The translations under genes were made by a program, and so were the position numbers. From positions 1-31,896 of the forward strand of contig JBBQRG010000034.1 in the NCBI GenBank assembly GCA_038215095.1: a stretch of 31,896 bases of DNA, in the 5' to 3' direction. This document shows, piece by piece, positions 15,601-22,112 of this stretch. Position 1 is the first letter of the stretch; each line of letters begins with the position of its first letter. The DNA is from DATACN01 sp038215095 (lineage in GTDB: Bacteria; Actinomycetota; Thermoleophilia; Solirubrobacterales; Thermoleophilaceae). Under the pieces are notes generated by a model. The model was not told the DNA's origin. It searched no databases and saw nothing but the letters and a program-made list of their open reading frames with translations.

Positions 15601-15820
15601 CAGACGGCGTGGCGCCCGGCGCGGGGGGGATGACCGTGAACTCCGCCGTGGTAAACGCTCCTCCCGGCAGCGAGTCGGTGAGCGCGCCCGCCACGGTACC
15701 CGGGTCGCGGCTCGGCGTGATGGCGCCGAGCGCGGGAGCCGCCATGACAAGGCTGACCAGCGTGGTGGCTACGGCAAGGCTGAGCCGCAAACCAAAGCGA
15801 GCAAACGACGTGGGGCGCAT
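12677..15820 (-). CDS. RTX1: secreted multidomain RTX calcium-binding repeat protein
   Basis: The 1047-residue product has a Sec-type signal peptide (about 1-33, ending A-P-A-L-G-A). Three units of the form C-x-N/D-G-x-D-D-D-G-D-G-x-x-D-Y-S follow (about 74-185), each ending G-D-P-G-C; these resemble thrombospondin type 3 calcium sites. A domain at about 205-405, with L-D-F-R-F-L-S-D-E-F-P-E-Y, resembles choice-of-anchor L modules. Four Ig-like repeats of about 100 residues occupy about 417-826. A run of about 15 prolines precedes a C-terminal RTX region (843-1047) of G-G-x-G-x-D nonapeptides that should fold on calcium. A good ATG and a GGGAGGAC site support the start. A surface or biofilm adhesin is likely (inference). 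No type I secretion genes lie nearby, and the N-terminal signal argues for Sec export. Confidence 0.88.
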   Translation of the reverse strand: MRPTSFARFGLRLSLAVATTLVSLVMAAPALGAITPSRDPGTVAGALTDSLPGGAFTTAEFTVIPPAPGATPSECNDGVDNDGDGLTDYSPTPGAGDPGCQSATDNLEEDDPAPQCSNGQDDDGDGFTDYSPTAGAGDPGCSSPQDNEETDGVADPTPACGNGVDDDGDGKIDYSATPGVGDPGCTSSTDLSEGSEGVPPDQDTNPVATSDSLLTGFPTSGSTFAIITSGNSTFADNPNDSGSTGQSDGDGAGTAAHGSSVHDLTTLKVNLNVPIGMNCLRLDFRFLSDEFPEYVGSSFNDAFVAELDTSDFTISTDPSVPNPVSAPHNFAFDSSHNLISINTAGFSEAAAAGTTYDGATAKLRASTPITAGAHSIYLSVFDQGDSALDSAAFIDAMRLENAPSGACSAGATDDLTPPAVTLTTPADGSSSGDTTPTYSGAAGTAPGDSNTVNVNVYHGSTATGTPFQTLPATQSGGNYTVDGSPELSPGTYTAQATQVDGAGNVGLSAAHTFTVTGTPDTTAPTVTLTNPPDGSLTKDATPTFSGTGGTAPGDQDPVRVKIYSGSDTTGTLVQTLTTNRGGGGAYSVDSANLPDGTYTAQAEQSDSVPNTGTSAAHTFRVDATAPTVTLTTPPAGDTADATPTFSGTGGTATGDQDPVTVKIYSGGSATGTPVQTLTANRGGGGAYSVDSASLPDGTYTAQAEQSDDATNTGQSSARTFGVDTTAPTVSLTSPANGGSTTDSTPTYSGAAGNAPGDSSTVTVKIYAGSTATGAPLQTRNATRSGASWSIDGSPALGAGTYTARAEQSDSASNTGQSAAHTFTVTVAPPPPPPPPPPPPPPPSVKCNGKTATIVGTAGANVINGTSHADVIVAGAGNDKINGKGGNDVICGGNGNDSIAGGAGKDKLFGQAGKDTIHGGSGDDSLSGGAGKDGLAGESGDDHVAGGSADDVASGGSGDDKVGGGSGDDDLSGGGGKDGLSGGSGKDKISGGNGADKLLGEAGNDKLLGNGGPDKLFGGPGNDHLDGGAGQDSCSGGSGSNSKASCES
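12680..13294 (-). repeat. RTX nonapeptide repeats of RTX1
   Basis: This region codes for residues 843-1047: roughly 17 tandem units of G-G-x-G-x-D-x-L-x type, at about 27 bp each. The start (around C-N-G-K-T-A-T-I-V-G-T) and the closing Cys residues are shared with RTX2, so the two tails are homologous. Confidence 0.88.
13295..13342 (-). repeat. GGN triplet run encoding a polyproline linker (RTX1)
   Basis: On the plus strand the run is GGC/GGT/GGA/GGG triplets; on the coding strand it gives about 15 consecutive Pro codons between the last Ig-like repeat and the RTX region. It is expected to form a stiff polyproline II spacer and could change length by slippage in steps of one residue. Confidence 0.85.
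13343..14572 (-). repeat. Four Ig-like coding repeats of RTX1
   Basis: Four units of about 100 codons, each opening with A-P-T-V-(T/S)-L-T-x-P and closing with H-T-F-x-V or a similar strand. The core contains T-P-T-(Y/F)-S-G and Y-T-A-(Q/R)-A-(E/T)-Q. Units 2 and 3 are closest to each other and share the rare G-G-G-G-A-Y-S-V-D stretch. Confidence 0.85.
15266..15601 (-). repeat. Three TSP3-like calcium-binding units in RTX1
   Basis: Three units of roughly 40 codons share G-x-D-(N/D)-D-G-D-G-x-x-D-Y-S, P/A-T-P/A-G-x-G-D-P-G-C. The D-x-D-x-D-G arrangement is that of calcium-binding loops. RTX2 lacks this module completely. Confidence 0.8.
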
Positions 15821-15868
15821 CGACCGAGTCCTCCCTGCCGTTGAGGTGATTCCCTCCGGACTCGGCCC

Positions 15869-15897
15869 AACATAAGCGCGGTTTAAAGATTTCGCAA
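15869..15897 (-). promoter_or_regulatory. Putative sigma-70-type promoter of RTX1
   Basis: On the minus strand, TTGCGA (15897-15892) and TATGTT (15874-15869) are separated by exactly 17 bp inside an unusually AT-rich patch. Transcription would start near 15862, about 40 bp before the RTX1 ATG. The element lies just downstream of the sepIVA pseudogene fragment. RTX2 has no comparable element in its 92-bp upstream gap. Assigned by eye only. Confidence 0.5.
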
Positions 15898-15940
15898 GAA
15901 ACTCGCGGAAAAGTTCCCGAAAAGTTGACGACCTAGTGGC

Positions 15941-16203
15941 CTAGTCGACGCCGACTTCTTCGCGGCCCTGGAGGCGGTCGCGCCCCCGCTGCACCGCGGC
16001 GATGAACTTCGTCAGGTTCACCTCGAGCGTGTTCAGGATGTCGTCGGCGTAGTCCTCGGCGCCCAGCCGGATCTCTCGCTCGCGGGCGCGGGCCTCCTCG
16101 ACGATCTCGTCCGCCTGGCGCTCGGCCTGCTTGACGACCTCCTCCTCGGAGATCAGGCGCGTCTGCTCGTCACGCGCCTCCTTGACCACCCGCTCCGCCT
16201 CGC
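15941..16203 (-). pseudogene. 3' fragment of a duplicated sepIVA gene
   Basis: These 263 bp match 21131-21393 of the intact sepIVA with only about six mismatches by my count (about 98 percent identity). The stop codon and the last 87 or so codons are kept. The first 66 or so codons are missing, and the homology ends abruptly at 16203. The frame remains open, and a chance ORF (15941-16321) fuses the coiled-coil tail to out-of-frame yceD-derived sequence. It most likely arose when a deletion removed the spacer and the 5' end of the second sepIVA copy. Confidence 0.9.
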
Positions 16204-16218
16204 TTCCGCACGGCGCGG

Positions 16219-16640
16219 TCAGTCGAGCTTGAGCCCGCGCAGGGCGGCCCGGCGCGGTCGGGCTCGGGCTCGTGCTGGTGCTCGGGGCCCGCCTCGTTGA
16301 GGTTCTCGCCGCAGACCGCACAGAGACCGGCGCAGTCCTCGCGGCAGACGATCTGGGTGGGCAGCGTCAAGGCCAGCGCGTCGCGTGCCCAGGAGTGCAG
16401 GTCGAGCTCCGACTCGTTTACCTACTCCGAGCTCAGCTCCTCGATCCCGCCCGGCTGGTCGACCTCCCGCGCGTCGACGTCAACCCCCACCTCGTAGCTG
16501 GCCGCCGAAGTCGAAGCCGTCCACGCCCACGGACAGCTCGAGCCGCCGCCCCTCCCCCGAGGAGAGCGAGAGCGTGCCGAGGTCGAGCGTGTCTGTATGA
16601 GCCGCCACCGCATCGAGACTACCCGGGGACGGGCGAAGCG
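16219..16640 (-). pseudogene. Decayed duplicate of yceD
   Basis: Both ends of yceD are recognisable (H-T-D-T-L-D-L at the start, L-R-G-L-K-L-D-stop at the end). The region kept over about 220 bp is roughly 90 percent identical to the intact gene. It carries several lesions. About 120 bp in the middle are deleted, including the first C-x-x-C pair. A Tyr codon has become TAG at 16422-16424. Small indels near the 3' end shift the frame. The sequence C-R-E-D-C-A-G-L-C-A-V-C is still legible. Only 15 bp separate it from the sepIVA fragment. No functional protein is expected. Confidence 0.9.
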
Positions 16641-16643
16641 CCC
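16631..16643 (-). terminator. Short hairpin just after RTX2 (weak terminator candidate)
   Basis: GGGCG-CTT-CGCCC on the minus strand is a perfect 5-bp stem with a 3-nt loop, 16 bp after the RTX2 stop codon. No T-run follows, so intrinsic termination would be weak at best. Confidence 0.25.
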
Positions 16644-16658
16644 AAGGGCTCGTCAGCT

Positions 16659-19600
16659 CTAGCAGCTGTGCAGCCCGTCGACCCCGGGCCCGCCCGAGCA
16701 GGAGTCCTTTCCTGAGCCTCCGGTGAGCAGGTCCTTGCCCGCGCCGCCGAACAGGCTGTCTCTCCCGGTGTCGCCGAACAGCTTGTCGTTTCCTGCGTCA
16801 CCAAAGAGACGATCGCGCCCCGCGCCTCCGTTGAGATGGTCCTTGCCAAGGCCGCCGGACAGCTTGTCGTCACCGTCGTCACCGCTCAGCGAATCGTTGC
16901 CGACGTCGCCGATGAGGTTGTCCTTACCAGAGCCGCCGCTGAGCTTGTCGTTGCCGTCCTGGCCGAGCAGCTTGTCGTTGCCGGAACCGCCGGCTACGTG
17001 GTCGTCTCCTGCCCCTGCGCACACGACGTCATTGCCCGCGTTGCCATGGATTCGGTCGTTGCCGCCGCCCGTGACGATCACGTCCGCCTTGGACGTGCCC
17101 TCGATCACGTCGGACCCGGCGGTGCCGACGATCGTCGCCAGCTTTCCGTCGCACGTCACCGGAGGTGGCGGCGGCGGTGGCGGAGGTGGAGGTGGCGGTG
17201 GCGCCACGGTGATGGTGAACGTGTTCGCAGAGCTGTGGCCCGTGTTGAAGGCGCTGTCCGACTGCTCCGCCTGGGCCGTATAGGTGCCGCCGCTGAGCGC
17301 GGGCGAGCCTGACACGCTCCAACTCGTGCCGCTCCGCGTAGCGTTGCGGGTCTGGATCGGGCTGCCGGACGCGCTCGCGCCGCTGTAGATCTTTACCGTG
17401 ACCGTGCCGGAGTCGCCGGGCCCGCTGCTCGCCACACCGCCGAACGTGGGGGTCTGGTCGCTCGTCGAGCTCAGGCGCGTCGGCGCCGTCAGCGTCACTG
17501 TGGGAGCCGTGTCGTCGACCACCGTGAACGTGTTCGCCCCACTCGTCCCCTTGTTCGACGCGCTGTCTGTCTGCTCGGCCTGGGCTGTGTAGGTACCGCC
17601 GGGTAGGCCCGACGCGTCGACCGTCCAGCTGCCGCCCGAGCGCGGGGCGTTCAGCGTCTGCACCGGACTGCCCGACGCGGCCGAGCCGCTGTAGACCTTC
17701 ACCGTGACCGTGCTCGAGTCGCCCAGGGCGTTACCCGCAGCACCGCTGAGCGTCGGCGTCTGGTTGCTCGTCGAGCTCCCCCCCGCGGGCGCGGTCAGCG
17801 TCACCGCCGGCGGCGTCGTGTCGACCGTGAACGTGTTCGCCGCGCCCTGGCCCTTGTTGCCGGCGCTGTCTTCCTGCTCGGCCCGGGCGGTGTAGGTGCC
17901 CGCGGCGAGCGCCGGCGTGCCTGACACGCTCCAGCTCCCCGTGCCCCCCCGATCCGCCGCCAGCGTCTGCACCGGACTGCCGCTCGCAGCCGTGCCGCTG
18001 TACACCTTCACCGTCACGGTGCTCGAGTCACCGACCGCGGTCCCCGCGGCACCGCTGAAGATCGGCATGGTGTTGTTCGTCGAGCCTTCGTTTGCGGGCG
18101 ACGTGAGACTGACTACCGGCGCTGTTGTGTCGATCGTGAACGTGCTCGCCGGGCTCTGGCCGGTATTGCCCGCGGTGTCAGCCTGCTCCGCCTGGGCCGT
18201 ATAGGTCCCGTCCGCCAGCGGAAGCGAGCCATCCACCGACCAGATCCCGCCTATCCGTGTGGCCGTGCGGGTCTGCACGGGCGTCCCCGAGGTGCTGTTG
18301 CCGCTGTAGACCTTCACTGTCACCGAGCTCGAGTCGCCCAAGGCGACGCCCGCAGCGCCACCGTAGGTCGGGGTTGTGTCGTTGGTGACGCTCCCGTTGG
18401 CCGGGCCTGTCAGGCTCACCACTGGAGCCGTTGTGTCCACGGTGAAGGTGTTCGGCGCGCTCTGGCCCGTGTTGCCTGCGCTGTCCGACTGCTCGGCCCG
18501 GGCCGTGTAGGTACCCGCGTCCAGGCTCGACGAGGCGACCGTCCAGGTGCCGCCCGTGCGCGTGGTATTAAGTGTCTGCACCGGACTACCCGACGTGCTC
18601 GGCCCGCTGTAGACCTTTACTGTCACCGTGCCCGAGTCGCCCACCCCGTTGCCCGCGGAGCCGCTGAACGTAGGCGTCTGATCGTTAGTCCGGCCCCCGT
18701 CCGGCGGCGTGGTCAGCGACGGCGTCGGAGCTGTCGTGTCGACAGTGAACGTGTTCGAGGTGCTCTGGCCCGTATTTCCGACGCCGTCGGCCTGCTCGGC
18801 CTGTGCCGTGTATGTCCCGTCTGCCAGCGCTGGCGAGCCGTCCACCGACCAGATCCCGCCTATGCGCGTGGCCGTGCGGGTCTGCACGAGCGTCCCCGAG
18901 GTGCTGTTGCCGCTATAGATCTTCACCGTCACCGAGCTCGCGTCATCCGGCCCGTTGCCAGCGCTCCCGCTGTAGGTCGGCGTCGTGTCGCTGGTGACGC
19001 TGCCGTTGGCGGGGCCCGTCAGGCTCACTACCGGGGCTGTCGTGTCCACCGTGAACGTGTTCGCCGCGCTGTGGCCGGTATTGCCGGCGGTGTCCAACTG
19101 CTCCGCTTGCGCCGTATAGATCCCGTCCGCCAGTGCCGGCGAGCCTGCCACGTTCCAGCTTGCGCCGGCGCGGCTCGCTGTGCGGGTCTGCACTAGCGTC
19201 CCCGAGGTGCTGTTACCGCTATAGACCTTCACGGTCACCGAGTTCGCGTCCCCGGACCCGTTGCCAGCCGCCCCGCCGTAGATCGGGGTCGTGCTGTTGG
19301 TGACGCTGCCGTTGACCGGGCCCGTCAGGCTCACCGTCGGCGCCGTCGTGTCGACCGTGAACATGTGGGCGGTGCTCTGGCCCGTGTTGCCCGCGCTGTC
19401 AGTCTGCTCGGCCTGGGCCGTATAGGGCCCGTCAGCCAGCGCCGGCGAGCCGTCCACCAACCAAGTCCCCCCTATCCGCGTGGCCGTGCGGGTCTGCACG
19501 AGCGTCCCCGAGGTGTCGCTGCCGCTGTAGACCTTCACGGTCACCGAGGTCGAGTCACCGGACCCGTTGCCAGCGGCCCCGCTGTAGGCAGGCGTCGCGT

Positions 19601-21038
19601 CGTTGGTGACGCTGCCGTTGACCGGGCCCGTCAGGCTCACCGTCGGCGCCGTCGTGTCGACCGTGAACATGTGGGCGGTGCTCTGGCCCGAGTTGCCCGC
19701 GCTGTCCGACTGCTCCGCCTGCGCCGTATAGGTCCCGTCCGCCAGCGCCGGCGAGCCTGCCACGCTCCAACTCGTGCCGCTGCGGGTCGCGATGCGGGTC
19801 TGAACAAGCGTCCCCGAGGTGTCGCTGCCGCTGTAGACCTTCACCGTCACCGAGGTCGAGTCACCGGACCCGTTGCCAGCGGCCCCGCTGTAGGCAGGCG
19901 TCGCGTCGTTGGTAACGCTGCCGTTGGCCGGCCCCGTCAGGCTCACCGTCGGCGCCGTCGTGTCGACCGTGAACGTGTGGGCGGTGCTCTGGCCCGAGTT
20001 GCCCGCGCTGTCGGACTGCTCGGCCTGGGCCGTGTACTCACCCGGCGCCAGGTCCGGGAAGCCCGCCACGCTCCAGCTCGTGCCGCTCCGGGTCGCCGTG
20101 CGGGTCTGAACAAGCGTCCCCGAGGTGTCGCTGCCGCTGTAGACCTTCACCGTCACCGAGCTCGCGTCATCCGATCCGTTGCCGGCGGCCCCGCTGTAGG
20201 TCGGCGTCGTGTCGTTCGTCGAGCTCCCGTCGGACGGCGCGGTCAGCGTCACCACCGGAGCCGTCGTGTCCACCGTGAACGTGTTCGCGCTGCTCTGGCC
20301 CGTGTTGCCGGCGGCGTCGGACTGCTCGGCCTGAGCGGTGTAGGTGCCCGGCGCCAGCGCAGGCGAGCCATCAACGGTGTACGTCCCTCCCGTCCTAGAC
20401 GTCGTGAGCGTCTGCTCCGGGGTGCCCGACGCGCTCGAGCCGCTGTAAACGTTCACGGTGACGGTGGTCGAGTCCCCCAGAGCGTCGCCGGCGTCGCCGC
20501 TGTAGGTCGGCGTTGTGTCGTTCGTCGAGCTCCCGTCCGCCGGCGCCGTCAGCGTCACCGCCGGCGGCGTCGGGTCGATCGTGAATGTGTTCGCCGTGCT
20601 CTGGCCAGTGTCGGTGGCGTCGGACTGCTCGGCCTGGGCCGTGTACTCCCCTGGCGGCAGTGCAGGCGAACCGTCCACGCTCCAGGTGGTCCCCCCCGAG
20701 CGGGTCGTCGTCAGCTCCTGCACAGGGGTGCCCGATGCGCTCGAACCGCTGTAGACCTTCACCGTCACCGTGTCCGAGTCCCCTACAGCGTCGCCGGCGT
20801 CGCCGCTGTAGGTGGGCGTCGTGTCATTGGTGGTGCTGCCGTCCGCCGGTGTCGCCAGCGTGACCGCCGGGCCCACGCTGAGAATCGTCAGGCCCTGCGT
20901 GAACGAGCCGGCGACCAGCTGCGGACCTCCGCTCGGCGTGATCGCTTCCGCTGCGGGCGCCGAAGCGAACAGGCCGACCAGCATGGTGACCGCGACGAGG
21001 AGGAGCCTCGAACGGAACAGCGCAGACGTAGGGCGCAC
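16659..21038 (-). CDS. RTX2: giant secreted Ig-like repeat protein with RTX tail
   Basis: The product is about 1459 residues. It has a signal peptide of about 30 residues ending A-P-A-A-E-A, then a short linker, then 12 tandem Ig-like repeats of about 100 residues each. A run of about 15 prolines and an RTX region of about 166 residues with some 14 G-G-x-G-x-D units follow. The protein ends D-G-L-H-S-C. I prefer the GTG at 21036-21038 because it gives M-R-P-T-S, matching RTX1; a TTG two codons upstream (21042-21044) is possible. RTX2 lacks the TSP3-like and choice-of-anchor-type domains of RTX1. It follows sepIVA by 92 bp, with no clear promoter, so it may be read through from the core operon. 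A long calcium-dependent surface stalk or adhesin is the likely role (inference). Confidence 0.87.
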   Translation of the reverse strand: MRPTSALFRSRLLLVAVTMLVGLFASAPAAEAITPSGGPQLVAGSFTQGLTILSVGPAVTLATPADGSTTNDTTPTYSGDAGDAVGDSDTVTVKVYSGSSASGTPVQELTTTRSGGTTWSVDGSPALPPGEYTAQAEQSDATDTGQSTANTFTIDPTPPAVTLTAPADGSSTNDTTPTYSGDAGDALGDSTTVTVNVYSGSSASGTPEQTLTTSRTGGTYTVDGSPALAPGTYTAQAEQSDAAGNTGQSSANTFTVDTTAPVVTLTAPSDGSSTNDTTPTYSGAAGNGSDDASSVTVKVYSGSDTSGTLVQTRTATRSGTSWSVAGFPDLAPGEYTAQAEQSDSAGNSGQSTAHTFTVDTTAPTVSLTGPANGSVTNDATPAYSGAAGNGSGDSTSVTVKVYSGSDTSGTLVQTRIATRSGTSWSVAGSPALADGTYTAQAEQSDSAGNSGQSTAHMFTVDTTAPTVSLTGPVNGSVTNDATPAYSGAAGNGSGDSTSVTVKVYSGSDTSGTLVQTRTATRIGGTWLVDGSPALADGPYTAQAEQTDSAGNTGQSTAHMFTVDTTAPTVSLTGPVNGSVTNSTTPIYGGAAGNGSGDANSVTVKVYSGNSTSGTLVQTRTASRAGASWNVAGSPALADGIYTAQAEQLDTAGNTGHSAANTFTVDTTAPVVSLTGPANGSVTSDTTPTYSGSAGNGPDDASSVTVKIYSGNSTSGTLVQTRTATRIGGIWSVDGSPALADGTYTAQAEQADGVGNTGQSTSNTFTVDTTAPTPSLTTPPDGGRTNDQTPTFSGSAGNGVGDSGTVTVKVYSGPSTSGSPVQTLNTTRTGGTWTVASSSLDAGTYTARAEQSDSAGNTGQSAPNTFTVDTTAPVVSLTGPANGSVTNDTTPTYGGAAGVALGDSSSVTVKVYSGNSTSGTPVQTRTATRIGGIWSVDGSLPLADGTYTAQAEQADTAGNTGQSPASTFTIDTTAPVVSLTSPANEGSTNNTMPIFSGAAGTAVGDSSTVTVKVYSGTAASGSPVQTLAADRGGTGSWSVSGTPALAAGTYTARAEQEDSAGNKGQGAANTFTVDTTPPAVTLTAPAGGSSTSNQTPTLSGAAGNALGDSSTVTVKVYSGSAASGSPVQTLNAPRSGGSWTVDASGLPGGTYTAQAEQTDSASNKGTSGANTFTVVDDTAPTVTLTAPTRLSSTSDQTPTFGGVASSGPGDSGTVTVKIYSGASASGSPIQTRNATRSGTSWSVSGSPALSGGTYTAQAEQSDSAFNTGHSSANTFTITVAPPPPPPPPPPPPPPVTCDGKLATIVGTAGSDVIEGTSKADVIVTGGGNDRIHGNAGNDVVCAGAGDDHVAGGSGNDKLLGQDGNDKLSGGSGKDNLIGDVGNDSLSGDDGDDKLSGGLGKDHLNGGAGRDRLFGDAGNDKLFGDTGRDSLFGGAGKDLLTGGSGKDSCSGGPGVDGLHSC
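16662..17159 (-). repeat. RTX nonapeptide repeats of RTX2
   Basis: About 166 codons with roughly 14 G-G-x-G-x-D-x-L-x units. The entry sequence (C-D-G-K-L-A-T-I-V-G-T-A-G) matches that of RTX1. Several units read G-D-x-G-N-D rather than G-G-x-G-x-D. Confidence 0.87.
17160..17204 (-). repeat. GGN triplet run encoding a polyproline linker (RTX2)
   Basis: About 15 consecutive Pro codons lie between Ig-like repeat 12 and the RTX tail, in the same position as in RTX1. The plus strand shows the GGN run. Confidence 0.85.
17205..20875 (-). repeat. Array of 12 Ig-like coding repeats, about 306-bp period
   Basis: Twelve units of about 102 codons, each opening (A/P)-P-x-V-(S/T)-L-T-x-P and closing N-T-F-T-V-D-T-T or H-M-F-T-V-D-T-T. 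The same stretch (cccgtcaggctcaccgtcgg) recurs at 19321, 19627 and 19933, exactly 306 bp apart. The central units (4-6 by protein order) are the most alike, with identical stretches of tens of bases, while the outer units are more diverged. Confidence 0.92.
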
Positions 21039-21130
21039 CGACAATTCCCCAGGACAACGCGCCAGACCGGGCGCGACTCACGCGGGGCGCGCCCAAACCG
21101 GCGCAATTCAGATGGAAAGGCGAGGAGCGG

Positions 21131-21592
21131 CTAGTCGACGCCGACTTCTTCGCGGCCCTGGAGGCGGTCGCGCCCCCGCTGCACCGCGGCGATGAACTTC
21201 GTGAGGTTCACCTCGAGCGTGTTAAGGATGTCGTCGGCGTAGTCCTCGGCGCCCAGCCGGATCTCGCGCTCGCGGGCTCGGGCGTCCTCGACGATCTCGT
21301 CCGCCTGGCGCTCGGCCTGCTTGACGACCTCCTCCTCGGAGATCAGGCGCGTCTGCTCGTCACGCGCCTCCTTGACCACGCGCTCCGCCTCGCGCTTGGC
21401 CTCGGCCAGCATCTCCTGGCGCTCCTTGACGATCCAGCGCGCCTGCTTGATCTCCTCGGGGATCGTGGCGCGCATCTGGTCGAGGATGTCGTAGATCTCT
21501 TCCTTGTCGACGCGCACCTGATCCGTCAACGGAACGGGCTTCGCGTTGTGGATCGTGTCGTCGAGCTTGTCGATCAGGACCAGGACATCCAT
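21131..21592 (-). CDS. sepIVA: SepIVA/DivIVA-like coiled-coil cell division protein
   Basis: The 153-residue product begins M-D-V-L-V-L-I-D-K-L-D and has a long charged coiled coil at about 45-130 (runs such as E-A-K-R-E-A-E-R-V-V-K-E-A-R). The tail reads L-E-V-N-L-T-K-F-I-A-A-V-Q-R-G-R. It is often annotated as DivIVA-like or F0F1 subunit B-like. In mycobacteria the equivalent gene sits beside the yceD homologue, and its product, SepIVA, acts in division and envelope growth. That neighbourhood supports the call; here yceD has been moved away by the RTX genes. Its last 87 codons are duplicated at 15941-16203. The ATG lies 7 bp after coaD. Confidence 0.85.
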   Translation of the reverse strand: MDVLVLIDKLDDTIHNAKPVPLTDQVRVDKEEIYDILDQMRATIPEEIKQARWIVKERQEMLAEAKREAERVVKEARDEQTRLISEEEVVKQAERQADEIVEDARAREREIRLGAEDYADDILNTLEVNLTKFIAAVQRGRDRLQGREEVGVD

Positions 21593-21599
21593 GGCGCTC

Positions 21600-22112
21600 T
21601 CAGTTTCTCTCCCTCTTCAACTCTTCCTGCAATCTGGCGGCCACTCTGTCGGGCACCAGGCCTCCCACGTCTCCCCCGAACGTCGCCAGTTCCTTGACTC
21701 CGCTTGAGCTTAGAAAGCTGAATTGGGGTGCGGCCATTAGGTAGACACTCTCGATGTCAGGGGCCATCTTGCGATTTAGCTGGTTCATCTCGAACTCGTA
21801 CTCGAAGTCCGAGATCGCCCGAAGCCCCTTCACGATAGTGCTGGCGCCATGCTCGCGGGCGAAATCGACGAGCAGAGTATCAAAGGTTTTTACCTGCACA
21901 TTGCCGTGTTCCGCCACCTCGGCCTCCAGGAAGCCGACTCGCTCCTCGGCGCTGAACACCGTCGCCTGCTTTCTCACGGGCAGGTTCACGACCCCGACGA
22001 TCACGTTGTCGAACACGTTGGCGGCCCGCCCGATGATGTCGAGGTGGCCGAAGGTGACCGGGTCGTAGGAGCCGGGACACACCGCCGTGCCACCGTTGCG
22101 CTCACCGTTCAT
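21600..22112 (-). CDS. coaD: Phosphopantetheine adenylyltransferase
   Basis: The product is 170 residues. CoaD joins 4'-phosphopantetheine to AMP, the penultimate step in CoA synthesis. The nucleotidyltransferase motif P-G-S-Y-D-P-V-T-F-G-H-L-D is present (T-F-G-H at 20-23). Further family marks are T-I-V-K-G-L-R, D-F-E-Y-E-F-E-M-N, and S-S-S-G-V-K-E near the C-terminus. The ATG lies inside the rsmD 3' end (11-bp overlap, 22102-22112). The rsmD-coaD order is widely conserved. Confidence 0.96.
   Translation of the reverse strand: MNGERNGGTAVCPGSYDPVTFGHLDIIGRAANVFDNVIVGVVNLPVRKQATVFSAEERVGFLEAEVAEHGNVQVKTFDTLLVDFAREHGASTIVKGLRAISDFEYEFEMNQLNRKMAPDIESVYLMAAPQFSFLSSSGVKELATFGGDVGGLVPDRVAARLQEELKRERN

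Noticed and set aside
15912..15933. Doubled AACTTTTC stretch with GGGAAC considered as an ECF-sigma promoter
   Set aside because: No matching -10 of the usual type was found at the right distance, so only the sigma-70-like element nearby was kept.
17205..20875. Regular repeats considered as a CRISPR-like array
   Set aside because: The period is 306 bp, in frame, and codes for Ig-like domains, with no short identical repeats or unique spacers.
19365..21134. Plus-strand open frame opposite the RTX2 Ig-like array
   Set aside because: It is Arg/Gly/Val-rich and periodic because the minus-strand gene is periodic; there is no independent support.
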